Notes: generated by a model from the letters alone, not told the origin. A stretch of 64,000 nucleotides of DNA from Methylocystis bryophila (GCF_027925445.1 NZ_AP027149.1:1860001-1924000); one strand, 5' to 3'; shown: positions 17,310 to 26,338, counted from the first letter of the stretch. Program-made: numbers and translations.

Positions 17310-19286
17310 ATGAGTGAAACGCGTTCCGGCTGGAGAGGTTTCTCTTGGCAAGCGCGCGCGAAGCGCAGCGCTCCACATCTGCCGCACGCGGGCCTGACGA
17401 GCCTCACCATCGGCGCGCTCGGCGTCGTATTCGGCGCGATCGGCACCTCGCCGCTCTATGCGATCGACCAAATTTTTTTTGGTCCCGCCGCTGTCGCCGC
17501 CACACCCGAGAACGCGCTTGGCGCCAGCTCTCTCGTCATCTGGACGATCACGCTCGTCGGCGCGATCACTTATGCCCTGCTCATGCTGAGGGCCGAGAAC
17601 GACGGCGAAGGCGGGGTCTTCGCCCTCTACGGCTTGCTGCATAAATATCGCTTTCAAGGCGCCCGCGTCCTGCTCTGGGCCCTGATGCTGGGCGCGGGCC
17701 TCTTGTTTGGCGACGGCATGATCACGCCGGCGATCAGCGTCTTGTCCGCAGTGGAGGGACTGGAAGTCGCGGCGCCGAACTTGGCGCATTTCGTCGCGCC
17801 GCTTACCGTTGCGATTCTGACGGCGCTTTTCGCGCTGCAGTTCAAGGGCGCATCACGCGTCGGCGCCATCTTCGGGCCGCTGACCTTGCTGTGGTTTGTG
17901 GTGATCGCGGCCTTCGGCCTCGCCGAGATTGCTCGCGCGCCCGAAATTTTGGCGGCGTTCAATCCCTTGCACGGCCTCGCTTTTCTCGCGAATTCCGGTC
18001 CGCGCGAGACGCTGTGGGTCTTGAGCGCGCTGATCCTCGTCGTCACGGGCGGCGAGGCGATGTATGCGGATCTTGGCCATTTCGGCGCGAAGCCCATCCG
18101 CATCGCATGGTTCGCGGTGGTCTTCCCCGCCCTCCTGCTCAACTATCTGGGGCAGTGCGCGCATCTCCTGAGGGGCGCCCCTATCCCCGGCGACAAGCTT
18201 TTCTTCAGCCTGATCCCGACGCCGCTGCTTGTTCCGGTCATCCTGTTGGCGACGCTCGCGACGGTGAGCGCCTCTCAGGCCCTGATCTCCGGGACTTTTT
18301 CATTGGCCTGGCAGGCGATCGGCATCGGCTTCGCCCCCCGCCTCGAGGTTCAGCACACGCATCAGGCGCACGCGGGCCAGATCTATATTCCCGCCGCCAA
18401 TTGGGGACTCTACGCCGGCAGCATCGCGCTCGTTATCGCCTTCGGCTCCTCGATGGCGATCGCCGCCGCCTATGGCCTCGCCGTCGCGGGCGTGATGCTG
18501 ATCACCTCGCTCGCGATGATCATGGTCGCGCGGCGTTATTGGCGATGGAGCCGGCTCCAGACCGCGCTTGTCTGGGGTCCCTTGACCTTCGTCAACGCCG
18601 CTTTTCTCGTCGCGAGTTCGATGAAATTCTTCGAGGGCGGTTTCGTGCCGCTCACGGTCGGATTGGCGATATTCTTAGCGATGGCGACCTGGCGTTGGGG
18701 CCGCAAGGCGACCTTCGCGGCCTATGCGGCGCGCTCCAAGCTCACCATGGGCGAGGTCGTCGAGCTTCACCGTTCCTGCACGAGCTTCGTCGAGCGCAAT
18801 GCCCTCGTCATGGCGCCGGCGGCGGTGCGGCGCATGAGCGACCGCGCGCCTGCGCTCGTCGGCCTTTTGTGGAACCGCTACGGCGTCTTTCCGCGCAATC
18901 TCGTGCTCGTCGAGGTGGTCCATCCCAAGGTCCCCTATATCCACGAGAATCGCTATCACGTGACGGTGTTCGACCGCGACAGCGCCCGGGGCTGCGTGAT
19001 CGGCGTCGAGCTTCGCTTCGGCTTCATGGAGGAGCCGAATGTCGAGCGCTATCTCGCCGACATGGCGCGGCACCACGAGATCGATCTGCCCGCGGACCCG
19101 CATAGATGGGTCGTGCATGTCGCGCATGAGAATCTGCTGCCGGCGAAGGACATGAATTTTCTGAAAATGCTGCGGTTTCGACTGTTTCTCTTCCTGCGCC
19201 TCGTCTCCCGGCCGGCCTATTACGGCTATGGCCTCGGCGACGAGGTGCAGCTCTCGGCCGAAATCCTGCCGGTCAAAGTGCGATAG
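17310..19286 (+). CDS. kup: Kup-type potassium uptake protein
   Basis: A 658-residue KUP/HAK/KT transporter for proton-coupled potassium import. The first membrane segment carries the family signature PheGlyAlaIleGlyThrSerProLeuTyrAla, followed by AspGlyGluGlyGlyValPheAla and AspGlyMetIleThrPro. About 12 membrane helices occupy residues 25-460, and the hydrophilic C-terminal region makes up the rest, matching E. coli Kup in layout. AGGG precedes the ATG at usual spacing. It ends only nine bases before the convergent accA gene, leaving no space for a separate terminator. Confidence 0.95.
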   Translation: MSETRSGWRGFSWQARAKRSAPHLPHAGLTSLTIGALGVVFGAIGTSPLYAIDQIFFGPAAVAATPENALGASSLVIWTITLVGAITYALLMLRAENDGEGGVFALYGLLHKYRFQGARVLLWALMLGAGLLFGDGMITPAISVLSAVEGLEVAAPNLAHFVAPLTVAILTALFALQFKGASRVGAIFGPLTLLWFVVIAAFGLAEIARAPEILAAFNPLHGLAFLANSGPRETLWVLSALILVVTGGEAMYADLGHFGAKPIRIAWFAVVFPALLLNYLGQCAHLLRGAPIPGDKLFFSLIPTPLLVPVILLATLATVSASQALISGTFSLAWQAIGIGFAPRLEVQHTHQAHAGQIYIPAANWGLYAGSIALVIAFGSSMAIAAAYGLAVAGVMLITSLAMIMVARRYWRWSRLQTALVWGPLTFVNAAFLVASSMKFFEGGFVPLTVGLAIFLAMATWRWGRKATFAAYAARSKLTMGEVVELHRSCTSFVERNALVMAPAAVRRMSDRAPALVGLLWNRYGVFPRNLVLVEVVHPKVPYIHENRYHVTVFDRDSARGCVIGVELRFGFMEEPNVERYLADMARHHEIDLPADPHRWVVHVAHENLLPAKDMNFLKMLRFRLFLFLRLVSRPAYYGYGLGDEVQLSAEILPVKVR

Positions 19287-19295
19287 AGGCCGCGC

Positions 19296-20249
19296 TCACA
19301 CCTTCTTGCCGATCGCCATGAATTTCTCCGTGCGCAGCGTCGCGATCTGCTCGCGCGACAGATTGGCGAGCGCCTGAAGCTCGGTGCGCAGCGCCTCGCC
19401 CACGGCGCCGATCGCCGCTTGGGGATCGCGATGCGCGCCGCCCGAGGGCTCCGGCACGATCGCGTCGATGATGCCGAACTTTAGGAGATCTTGCGCGGTG
19501 ATCTTCATGCTCGTCGCCGCTTCCTGCGCTTTGCTTGAATCGCGCCACAGGATCGAGGCGGAGGCTTCGGGCGAGGCGACCGTATAGACCGCGTGCTCGA
19601 GCATCAGCACCTTGTTCGAGGCGGCGATGGCGATGGCGCCGCCGGACCCGCCCTCGCCCAAGATGACCGCGACATTCGGCACGCCGAGCGCAAGCGAGAT
19701 GTCGGTCGAGCGGGCGATCGCCTCGGCCTGGCCGCGCTCCTCGGCGTCGACGCCCGGAAAGGCGCCGGCAGTGTCGACGAGAGAGATCACCGGCAAGCCG
19801 AATCGGTCGGCGAGCTCCATCAGCCGCACGGCCTTGCGATAGCCCTCGGGACGCGCCATGCCGAAATTGTGCTTCAAGCGGCTTTGCGTGTCGGAGCCCT
19901 TCTCCTGGCCAATCACGCAAACCGCTTCGCCGCGAAAGCGTCCGAAGCCCCCGACGATCGCATCGTCCTCCCCGAAGGCGCGGTCGCCGGCGAGAGGCGT
20001 GAAATCGGCGATGAGCTGGCGCACGTAATCGGAGAAATGCGGCCGCTCCGCATGGCGCGCGACCTGGATCTTCTGCCAGGGCGTCAGCGCTGCATAGAGA
20101 TCGCTGAGCGCCTTGGCGGCCTTGGCCTCGAGCTTGGAGAGCTCCTCGGCGATGGAGACTGCGTCGCCTTGGCTTGCGAGCTGCTTGAGCTCCTCGACCT
20201 TGGTTTCGAGATCGGCGACGGGTTTTTCGAAGTCGAGATAGGAGCGCAT
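19296..20249 (-). CDS. accA: Acetyl-CoA carboxylase carboxyltransferase subunit alpha
   Basis: A 317-residue cytoplasmic subunit which, with AccD, transfers the carboxyl group from biotin to acetyl-CoA, the first step of fatty acid synthesis. The N-terminal ~90 residues are helical and charged, as usual. The crotonase-like core includes the AspThrAlaGlyAlaPheProGly loop and GlyGluGlyGlySerGlyGlyAlaIleAla. Length equals the family norm. Start at the ATG at 20249 (Met-Arg-Ser-Tyr-Leu-Asp-Phe), the usual beginning. It is convergent with kup. Confidence 0.96.
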   Translation of the reverse strand: MRSYLDFEKPVADLETKVEELKQLASQGDAVSIAEELSKLEAKAAKALSDLYAALTPWQKIQVARHAERPHFSDYVRQLIADFTPLAGDRAFGEDDAIVGGFGRFRGEAVCVIGQEKGSDTQSRLKHNFGMARPEGYRKAVRLMELADRFGLPVISLVDTAGAFPGVDAEERGQAEAIARSTDISLALGVPNVAVILGEGGSGGAIAIAASNKVLMLEHAVYTVASPEASASILWRDSSKAQEAATSMKITAQDLLKFGIIDAIVPEPSGGAHRDPQAAIGAVGEALRTELQALANLSREQIATLRTEKFMAIGKKV

Positions 20250-20381
20250 TGGGCCTTGGAGATTTGGACGATCAGCGGCTCTCCCGACCGCCTATCGGGA
20301 GCGCGCGGGAACCTGCGGGCGGCGGAGTTGGAAGTCAAGGCGAGACGGCTCCGCAGGCCGGGCAAGGGGTGCAGGGTCCTC

Positions 20382-20457
20382 CACCCTCATCCAGAGGGGC
20401 CGGCGGAGCGGGCGTCTCGAAGGATGAATTCGGAAAGCCGCGGCCTTCGAGACGGCT
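20382..20457. repeat. Rhizobiales intergenic repeat (CACCCTCAT...GTCTCGAAGGATG type)
   Basis: In the 350-base non-coding gap between the divergent accA and helicase genes. It starts with CACCCTCATCC, then CGTCTCGAAGG at 20413-20423, matched by CCTTCGAGACG at 20444-20454: a perfect 11-base inverted repeat. This arrangement recalls the short interspersed palindromic repeats common between genes in Rhizobiales. I see no coding potential in 20250-20599 otherwise; the promoters of both flanking genes must be here. Confidence 0.6.
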
Positions 20458-20599
20458 CCAGCGGAGCCTTCTCAGCACGAGGCGGCGGTTTGGGCGCACT
20501 CCTGCCGCGCCGCGTGATTCGCCATCCGTTCTCCTTTATATTCGGGGGAAGATTCGCCGAGCCCGGAAGGGGCTCCGATCCCCGCCCTCGAATGAGCGC

Positions 20600-22918
20600 A
20601 TGCTTCTGCGCCCCAGGATGTTCCCATTGTCTTCAGCCGCCCCCTCGCTCTCCCAGCAGGCGCAAGCCTATGTTCAGGGCGCGCGCTATCTTGCCGCGCT
20701 CAACCCCGAGCAGCGGGCCGGCGTCGAGACGCTCGACGGTCCCGTGCTCGTGCTCGCCGGCGCCGGCACCGGCAAGACGCGCGTGCTCACGACCCGCATC
20801 GCGCATATTCTGGCCACGGGCCGCGCCCGCGCCTATGAAATTCTCGCCGTCACCTTCACCAATAAGGCGGCGCGCGAGATGCGCGAGCGCGTCGAGGCGC
20901 TCGTCGGCGAGGGCGTCGAGGCGATCCAATGGCTCGGCACCTTTCACGCGATCAGCGCCAAGATCCTGCGCCGGCACGCCGAGCTCGTGGGCTTGAAGCC
21001 GAATTTCACGATCCTCGACACGGACGATCAGATCCGCCTGTTGAAGCAGGCGCTCAAGGCCGAGAACATCGACGACAAGCGCTGGCCGGCGCGCGCGTTG
21101 GCGCATCAGATCGACGCCTGGAAGAATCGCGGCCTCTCTCCCGCGCAGGTCCCCGCCGGAGAGGCGCATAGCTTCGCCAATGGCAAGGGCGGCGTCCTCT
21201 ACGCGCTCTATCAGGAGCGCCTGAAAATCTTGAACGCGGTCGACTTCGGCGATCTGCTGCTCGAAAGCCTGCGGCTCTTTCGCGAGCGCCCCGACGTGCT
21301 CGCCGAGTTCCACCGGCGCTTCAAATATATTCTCGTCGACGAGTATCAGGATACGAACACCGCGCAATATCTCTGGCTGCGGCTCATCGCGCAGGGCCGG
21401 CGCAATCTCTGCTGCGTCGGCGACGACGATCAGAGCGTCTATGGCTGGCGCGGCGCCGAGGTCGAGAACATTCTTCGCTTCGAGCAGGACTTTCCCGGCG
21501 CCAAGATCGTGCGGCTCGAGCGCAACTACCGCTCCACGGGTCACATCCTCGCCGCCGCCTCGCATCTCATCGCCCATAATGAGGGGCGTCTCGGCAAGAC
21601 GCTTTTCACCGACGGCGCGCTGGGCGACAAGCCGACGGTGACGGGCGTCTGGGACAGTGAGGAGGAGGCGCGCGCAGTCGGCGAGGAGATCGAGCAGCTG
21701 CAAAGGCGCGGCCATGCGCTGGAGGAGATCGCCATCCTGGTGCGCGCGTCTTTCCAGATGCGCGAGTTCGAGGAGCGCTTCATCACGCTGGGGCTGCCCT
21801 ATCGCGTCATTGGCGGCCCGCGCTTCTATGAGCGCGCCGAAATTCGCGACGCGCTCGCCTATCTGCGCTGCGTGTCCTCTCCCGCCGACGATCTCGCCTT
21901 CGAGCGCATCGTCAATACGCCGAAGCGCGGCTTGGGCGACGCCACTTTGCAGTTGCTGCACGAATATGCGCGGCGCGAGAGCGTGCCGCTAACGCATGCC
22001 GCGCGCGTGTTGACAGAAAGCGAGGAGATCAGGCCCAAGCCGCGCGCGACGCTGCGGGGCTTTATCGACGATATCGAGCGCTGGCGCGCGCTGAGCGAGA
22101 CGAAGCCGCATCACGAGCTTGCCGAGACGGTGCTGGAAGAGTCGGGCTACACCGACATGTGGCGCGAGGAGAAGACGCCCGACGCCGCGGGACGCTTGGA
22201 GAATCTGAAGGAGCTCGTCCGCGCGATGGAGGAGTTTCCGGACTTGAGCGCCTTTCTCGAGCATGTCTCGCTCGTCATGGAGGTGGACGAAGCGGCGGGT
22301 TCGGAACGCGTCTCGATCATGACGCTGCATGGCGCCAAAGGGCTCGAGTTCGAGACGGTTTTTCTGCCCGGCTGGGAGGAGGGGCTTTTCCCGCATCAAC
22401 GCTCGCTCGACGACAATGGCCGCGCGGGGCTCGAGGAAGAGCGCCGCCTCGCTTATGTCGGTCTCACGCGAGCGAAACGTCGCGCCAAGATTTTCTTCGC
22501 GACGAACCGGCGCATTCATGGGCTCTGGCAGGCGACGATGCCGTCGCGCTTCATCGACGAGCTGCCGGCGGCGAATGTCGAGGTCGTCGAGTCGGCCTCC
22601 GCCTCGCAATATGGCGCCTATGGCGTCTCGCGCTTCGCCGGACTCGATCGCTATTCGTCGGGCTATGACACGCCCGGCTGGCGACGCGCGAAGGAAGCGA
22701 AGTCACAGCCGCAGGGCAAGCGCGCCGCGCCGCCGATCATCGAAGGCCGCGTGCTCTCGAAGTCGACTGCGAGCGCGCCTTTCGAGAAGGGCGCGCGCGT
22801 GATGCATCTGAAGTTCGGCCCCGGCACGGTGCAGGAGGTCGATGGCGACAAGCTCTCGGTCGCCTTTGATCACGCGGGAACGAAGATGGTGAAGGCGGCC
22901 TTTTTGGAGCGGGGGTGA
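20600..22918 (+). CDS. UvrD/PcrA-type ATP-dependent DNA helicase
   Basis: A superfamily 1 3'-5' helicase of about 772 residues, for nucleotide excision repair or removal of blocked replication intermediates. Motifs in order: Walker A GlyAlaGlyThrGlyLysThrArg, motif Ia ThrPheThrAsnLysAlaAla, Walker B AspGluTyrGlnAspThrAsn, motif III GlyAspAspAspGlnSerValTyrGlyTrpArg, motif IV AsnTyrArgSerThr, and motif V ThrLeuHisGlyAlaLysGlyLeuGluPhe. The C-terminus has the PcrA-type domain with LysPheGlyProGlyThrVal. The start is uncertain between the ATGs at 20600 and 20618; the frame extends upstream but loses helicase character. Confidence 0.92.
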   Translation: MLLRPRMFPLSSAAPSLSQQAQAYVQGARYLAALNPEQRAGVETLDGPVLVLAGAGTGKTRVLTTRIAHILATGRARAYEILAVTFTNKAAREMRERVEALVGEGVEAIQWLGTFHAISAKILRRHAELVGLKPNFTILDTDDQIRLLKQALKAENIDDKRWPARALAHQIDAWKNRGLSPAQVPAGEAHSFANGKGGVLYALYQERLKILNAVDFGDLLLESLRLFRERPDVLAEFHRRFKYILVDEYQDTNTAQYLWLRLIAQGRRNLCCVGDDDQSVYGWRGAEVENILRFEQDFPGAKIVRLERNYRSTGHILAAASHLIAHNEGRLGKTLFTDGALGDKPTVTGVWDSEEEARAVGEEIEQLQRRGHALEEIAILVRASFQMREFEERFITLGLPYRVIGGPRFYERAEIRDALAYLRCVSSPADDLAFERIVNTPKRGLGDATLQLLHEYARRESVPLTHAARVLTESEEIRPKPRATLRGFIDDIERWRALSETKPHHELAETVLEESGYTDMWREEKTPDAAGRLENLKELVRAMEEFPDLSAFLEHVSLVMEVDEAAGSERVSIMTLHGAKGLEFETVFLPGWEEGLFPHQRSLDDNGRAGLEEERRLAYVGLTRAKRRAKIFFATNRRIHGLWQATMPSRFIDELPAANVEVVESASASQYGAYGVSRFAGLDRYSSGYDTPGWRRAKEAKSQPQGKRAAPPIIEGRVLSKSTASAPFEKGARVMHLKFGPGTVQEVDGDKLSVAFDHAGTKMVKAAFLERG

Positions 22919-22925
22919 CGTCTTG

Positions 22926-23045
22926 GCCCCCTCCCGTACCCTCCCCCGCTTCGCGGGAGAGGGGGCGGCAGGCATTGCGCGAAACCTTGATGAAGGCCGC
23001 ATCTGCTCCCTCTCCCGCGAAGCGGGGGAGGGTTGGGGAGGGGGC
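22926..23045. repeat. Paired inverted REP element (REPIN/MITE-like)
   Basis: Two 38-base GC-rich arms in inverted orientation, 22926-22963 and 23008-23045. Their inner 25 bases (22939-22963 and 23008-23032) are perfect reverse complements. Each arm is itself a small hairpin around GCTTCGC or GCGAAGC. The 44-base centre contains a 23-base stretch (22976-22998) identical to part of the maoC gene at 42699-42721. A REP pair in this layout is typical of REPIN-type mobile repeats. A diverged arm lies at 31-55. Confidence 0.75.
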
Positions 23046-23070
23046 TTCAGTGACAACAGTGGAGATCCCC

Positions 23071-23538
23071 ATGACCACCCGCCCGCCCGTGCCGCCCTTC
23101 ACGCTCGAGACTGCGACGCAAAAGGTGCGTGGCGCCGAGGACGCCTGGAACTCGCGCGATCCTGAGCGTGTCGCGCTCGTCTATACCGAAGACACCGAGT
23201 GGCGGAACCGCGCCGAATTCCCGAAAGGGCGCGAGGCGGTCAAGCAGTTCCTGAAGCGCAAATGGGAGAAAGAGCTCGACTACCGCCTCATCAAGGAGCT
23301 CTGGGCCTTTGGCGACAATCGGCTGGCGGTGCGTTTTGCTTATGAGTGGCGTGACGATTCGGGCAATTGGTTTCGAAGCTACGGGAACGAGAACTGGGAA
23401 TTCACCGAGGCGGGCCTGATGCGGCGCCGTTTTGCGAGCATCAACGATCTGCCGATCAAGCCCGACGAGCGCCTCTACCACTGGCCGCTCGGGGGGCGCC
23501 CCGACGATCATCCGGGCTTGAGCGCGTTGGGCCTTTGA
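23071..23538 (+). CDS. DUF1348 / NTF2-like (SnoaL-fold) protein
   Basis: A 155-residue small cytoplasmic protein of the DUF1348 family, an NTF2-like cone fold. Typical features are AlaTrpAsnSerArgAsp, TyrThrGluAspThrGluTrpArgAsnArg, TyrGluTrpArgAspAspSerGlyAsnTrpPheArgSerTyrGlyAsn in overlapping short segments, and a Trp-Pro-Leu-Gly-Arg-Pro-like C-terminus. Start is ATG 23071 with GGAG upstream; an open frame further left runs through the repeat element and is not coding. The biochemical function of this family is not established. Confidence 0.85.
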   Translation: MTTRPPVPPFTLETATQKVRGAEDAWNSRDPERVALVYTEDTEWRNRAEFPKGREAVKQFLKRKWEKELDYRLIKELWAFGDNRLAVRFAYEWRDDSGNWFRSYGNENWEFTEAGLMRRRFASINDLPIKPDERLYHWPLGGRPDDHPGLSALGL

Positions 23539-23620
23539 GGCGTGGGCATAAATTCGCCGTCATTGGAGCATTGCTGCGCTTTATGACGCTTTCGAAGACT
23601 CAACACCCGGCCGGCGCGCA

Positions 23621-24235
23621 ATGACCGTGCGGCTCCACCAGGGCGACCTGCCCGACGGCCTCGATCTCGGCCCGGCGGTCGCGATCGACACCGAAACCCT
23701 CGGGCTCAACCCGCATCGCGACCGGCTCTGCCTCGTGCAGCTTTCGCGCGGCGACGGCGACGCGGAGCTCGTCCAGATCGCTTTGGGGCAGAAGCGCGCG
23801 CCCAATCTGGAGCGCCTGCTCTCCGATCCCAACGTGCTGAAAATCTTCCATTTCGCGCGCTTCGACCTTGCCGTGCTCCGGCAAGCTTTCGGCGCGACGC
23901 CGCAGCCCGTCTATTGCACCAAGATCGCCTCGAAGCTCGTGCGCACCTATACGGATCGCCATGGACTCAAGGACCTCGTCCGCGAGCTGCTCGGCGTCGA
24001 AATCTCCAAGCAACAGCAGTCCTCGGACTGGGGGGCGGCAAAGCTCTCCGAGGCGCAGCTCTCCTATGCCGCATCGGACGTGCTCTACCTGCATGAGCTC
24101 AAGGCGCGGCTCGACGCGATGCTCATGCGTGAAAGCCGCCTGGCGCTTGCGGCGCAGTGTTTTGCTTTTCTCCCGGCTCGGGCCGAGCTTGACCTCGCGG
24201 GCTGGGCCGAGACCGATATTTTTGCGCATAGCTGA
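23621..24235 (+). CDS. Short RNase D-like 3'-5' exonuclease
   Basis: A 204-residue DEDDy-type exonuclease domain. Exo I is AlaIleAspThrGluThrLeuGly, Exo II is PheHisPheAlaArgPheAspLeuAlaVal, and Exo III is TyrAlaAlaSerAspValLeuTyrLeu, so the four acidic residues and the Tyr are present. It lacks the HRDC domains of full-length RNase D (about 375 residues), so it is the short alphaproteobacterial form. A role in RNA 3'-end trimming is likely by family. It lies about 100 bases upstream of lptC on the same strand. Confidence 0.88.
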   Translation: MTVRLHQGDLPDGLDLGPAVAIDTETLGLNPHRDRLCLVQLSRGDGDAELVQIALGQKRAPNLERLLSDPNVLKIFHFARFDLAVLRQAFGATPQPVYCTKIASKLVRTYTDRHGLKDLVRELLGVEISKQQQSSDWGAAKLSEAQLSYAASDVLYLHELKARLDAMLMRESRLALAAQCFAFLPARAELDLAGWAETDIFAHS

Positions 24236-24337
24236 CGCGGCGGGACAGCGGGGCGGGGGCGGCCGACCCGCCTCGAATTCGCCATCCCTCCACGCTATCC
24301 CTCGAAGGTCCAGGGCTTTTCCCGAAAAGAGGCAAAG

Positions 24338-25048
24338 TTGACCGAGGCGTCGATCTCCACGCGCAATCGAGAACTGCCCGCGCCGACTCGCGATCGTTTG
24401 GCCGCCCTCAGCGCGCCGCGCGCGAGCCAGATCCCCATGGCGGTGCGGCACACGCAGCGCGTCGCGAAATTGCGTCGCAACATCGTCTGGGGCGTCGGCG
24501 GCATCGTCACGATCTGCGCCGTCTTTCTCGCCTATCATTTCATCAGCAGTCTCGCGATTGATCTGCGCTTCGCCCATATCGGCTTCCAGGGCGCGCGCAT
24601 CACCATCGAGCAGCCTCGCCTCGTCGGCTATCAGAAGGACGGGCGCCAATATGAGCTGAAGGCGCGCATGGGCGTGCAGGACATCCACAAGCCCGATATT
24701 TTCGAGCTTGAGGGGCTCGAGGCGCGGCTCGAAATGGGCCAGGGCCTTCCCGTTCTCCTGACCTCGGCCGCAGCCGTCTATGACGGCAAGCAGGACCGCG
24801 CCGAGCTTTCGAACGGCGTCCGCATCTTCGACGAGAAGAATTACGATCTGAGACTGGAGAGCGCGACGATGGACTTCAAGGCGAGCACGCTGGTCTCGCA
24901 GCGTCCTGCGACCTTGAAGCTCGACTGCTGCGACGTCGATGGCAAGGCCGTGGAGCTCGCGCAGGCGGAGAGCCGCCTCACCTTCACGGGCGCGGTGCAC
25001 TCAACCTTCCACGAGCAAAAGACCGAGCCGGGAACCGGGAGCAAGTGA
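24338..25048 (+). CDS. lptC: LPS export protein LptC
   Basis: A bitopic inner-membrane protein of about 236 residues that passes lipopolysaccharide from the LptBFG transporter to LptA. A cytoplasmic N-terminus is followed by one membrane helix (about residues 48-68) and a periplasmic OstA-like beta region. Start chosen is TTG at 24338, preceded by GAGG at six bases; an ATG at 24437 would give a shorter protein with only a few residues before the membrane helix. lptA starts four bases after its stop, the usual order. Confidence 0.82.
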   Translation: MTEASISTRNRELPAPTRDRLAALSAPRASQIPMAVRHTQRVAKLRRNIVWGVGGIVTICAVFLAYHFISSLAIDLRFAHIGFQGARITIEQPRLVGYQKDGRQYELKARMGVQDIHKPDIFELEGLEARLEMGQGLPVLLTSAAAVYDGKQDRAELSNGVRIFDEKNYDLRLESATMDFKASTLVSQRPATLKLDCCDVDGKAVELAQAESRLTFTGAVHSTFHEQKTEPGTGSK

Positions 25049-25052
25049 CGCG

Positions 25053-25649
25053 ATGAGCCTCAATCGCTGGCCGGCGATCGCGGCGCTGCTGGCCGCGCTC
25101 CTGCTTTCAGCCGAGGCCGCGGGCGCCCAATCCCCCGCGAAATCGGGCGGCGGCGGTATTTTGCCCGGCGCGACGGCCTCCGATCCCGTCAACATCGACG
25201 CCGACAAGCTCGACTATTTTGATAAGGAGCAAAAGCTCATCTATGGGGGCAGCGTGATCGTCGTGAACGGTCCCTCGACGCTGAAGACCTCGAGGATGAC
25301 GATTTTCCTCGACAACAAGAAGGGCGCGGGCAAGGACGGGCAGGGGGAGGCCGGCGGGTCGTCGAGCGACAAGGTGCGGCATGTCGAGGCGGAGGGGCCT
25401 GTGACGCTCGTCTCGCCCGATCAGATCGCGACGGGCGATCATCTCACCTATGACCGCGGCGACAACAAGGTGCATCTCACCGGCAATGTCACCTGGACGC
25501 AGGGCGAGAACGTCGTAAAGGGCGACCACCTCGTCTACGACCTGACGACGAAGGAGGCCCATGTGCTCGCGAGGGACGGCTCCGGCAAGGAAGGCGGCGG
25601 AACGCCAGGACAGCGCATCCACAGCATGTTCACGCCCAAGAACAAATAG
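25053..25649 (+). CDS. lptA: LPS transport periplasmic protein LptA
   Basis: A periplasmic protein of 198 residues forming the LPS bridge between membranes. A signal peptide (residues 1-25, ending AlaGlyAlaGln) is followed by two OstA-type repeats: AsnIleAspAlaAspLysLeuAspTyr with TyrGlyGlySerValIleVal, then AspHisLeuThrTyrAsp with LeuThrGlyAsnValThr. The expected lptB does not follow; instead a convergent gene comes next. The last 17 bases including the stop (25633-25649) are repeated almost exactly at 25650-25666. Confidence 0.88.
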   Translation: MSLNRWPAIAALLAALLLSAEAAGAQSPAKSGGGGILPGATASDPVNIDADKLDYFDKEQKLIYGGSVIVVNGPSTLKTSRMTIFLDNKKGAGKDGQGEAGGSSSDKVRHVEAEGPVTLVSPDQIATGDHLTYDRGDNKVHLTGNVTWTQGENVVKGDHLVYDLTTKEAHVLARDGSGKEGGGTPGQRIHSMFTPKNK

Positions 25650-25688
25650 CGCCCAAGAACAAGTAGCGCTAATGGAGACAGGCGGGAA

Positions 25689-25714
25689 GCGTCGCGCCGG
25701 GGAAAGCGCGACGC
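25689..25714. terminator. GC hairpin between convergent genes
   Basis: GCGTCGCGC (25689-25697), an 8-base loop, GCGCGACGC (25706-25714): a perfect 9-base stem between lptA and the convergent repeat-protein gene. There is no clear T tract, so its activity as a terminator is uncertain. Confidence 0.45.
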
Positions 25715-25753
25715 CCCCGAGGGGACGAGGCTCGGGAGAAAAGCCTCGACCCG

Positions 25754-26164
25754 CTATTCGACGACGGCTGGCTCCTTCGCCTGCTCTGCGTCCTCGCGAG
25801 CGATGAGCGCGCCATTGGCGGAGAAGAAGTCCGTGCCGAGACGGCGGCCGTTCTCGTCATATCGCCAGGCGATGCTGGCCGCTCCCAGGTCGCGCCGTTC
25901 CGTTGGCTTGCCGCAGGAATTGTAATAGGACTCTTCGATCTGATTGCCGCGCTTGTCGTATCGGCGCGCGATGCGGGCGGCGCCCAAGGTCCTATGCTTG
26001 ATCGGGCGTCCCTCGGCGTCGAAATAGCGCTCGATCACCTCGATTGTCTTGGCGACGGTGTCGCCGTGGGGCGTCGCAGCCGGAGCGGCGGATCTCGGCG
26101 TGCGGCTTCTTTTTGCCGACGACGCCGACGCCATCGTCTTGGCGGGCGGAGAATGCTGGTTCAT
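25754..26164 (-). CDS. Small protein with two tandem Tyr-Asp-x-x-Gly repeats
   Basis: About 136 residues of unknown function. After a Ser/Ala/Pro-rich N-terminal third come repeats of the type TyrPheAspAlaGluGlyArgProIle, then GlyAlaAlaArgIleAlaArgArgTyrAspLysArgGlyAsn, then TyrTyrAsnSerCysGlyLysPro, then a second GlyAlaAlaSerIleAlaTrpArgTyrAspGluAsnGlyArg, and a final partial unit. The period is about 35 residues. This resembles extracytoplasmic beta-repeats seen in larger bacterial proteins. I use the ATG at 26164; a TTG at 26215 would add 17 residues. No clean signal peptide is seen with either start. Confidence 0.6.
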   Translation of the reverse strand: MNQHSPPAKTMASASSAKRSRTPRSAAPAATPHGDTVAKTIEVIERYFDAEGRPIKHRTLGAARIARRYDKRGNQIEESYYNSCGKPTERRDLGAASIAWRYDENGRRLGTDFFSANGALIAREDAEQAKEPAVVE

Positions 26165-26338
26165 GACCTGACCGACTTCTAGGAATCCTGAAGGCTGTTG
26201 TTGAGCCTGGGCCAATGGAATGGCTGCTTTGGCGAGTCGGCTCGCGACGCGGATTCCGGGAAAAAACGCGGGCGCTTTCTTCGAAAGTCTGTGCTTCGAG
26301 AGTCCGCGCTCGCAGCTGGAGCGACCTTCAGGTCGCTT

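Noticed and set aside
20249..20599. Upstream extension of the helicase frame
   Set aside because: Crosses a palindromic repeat, composition is unlike the helicase, and UvrD proteins start near the chosen ATG.
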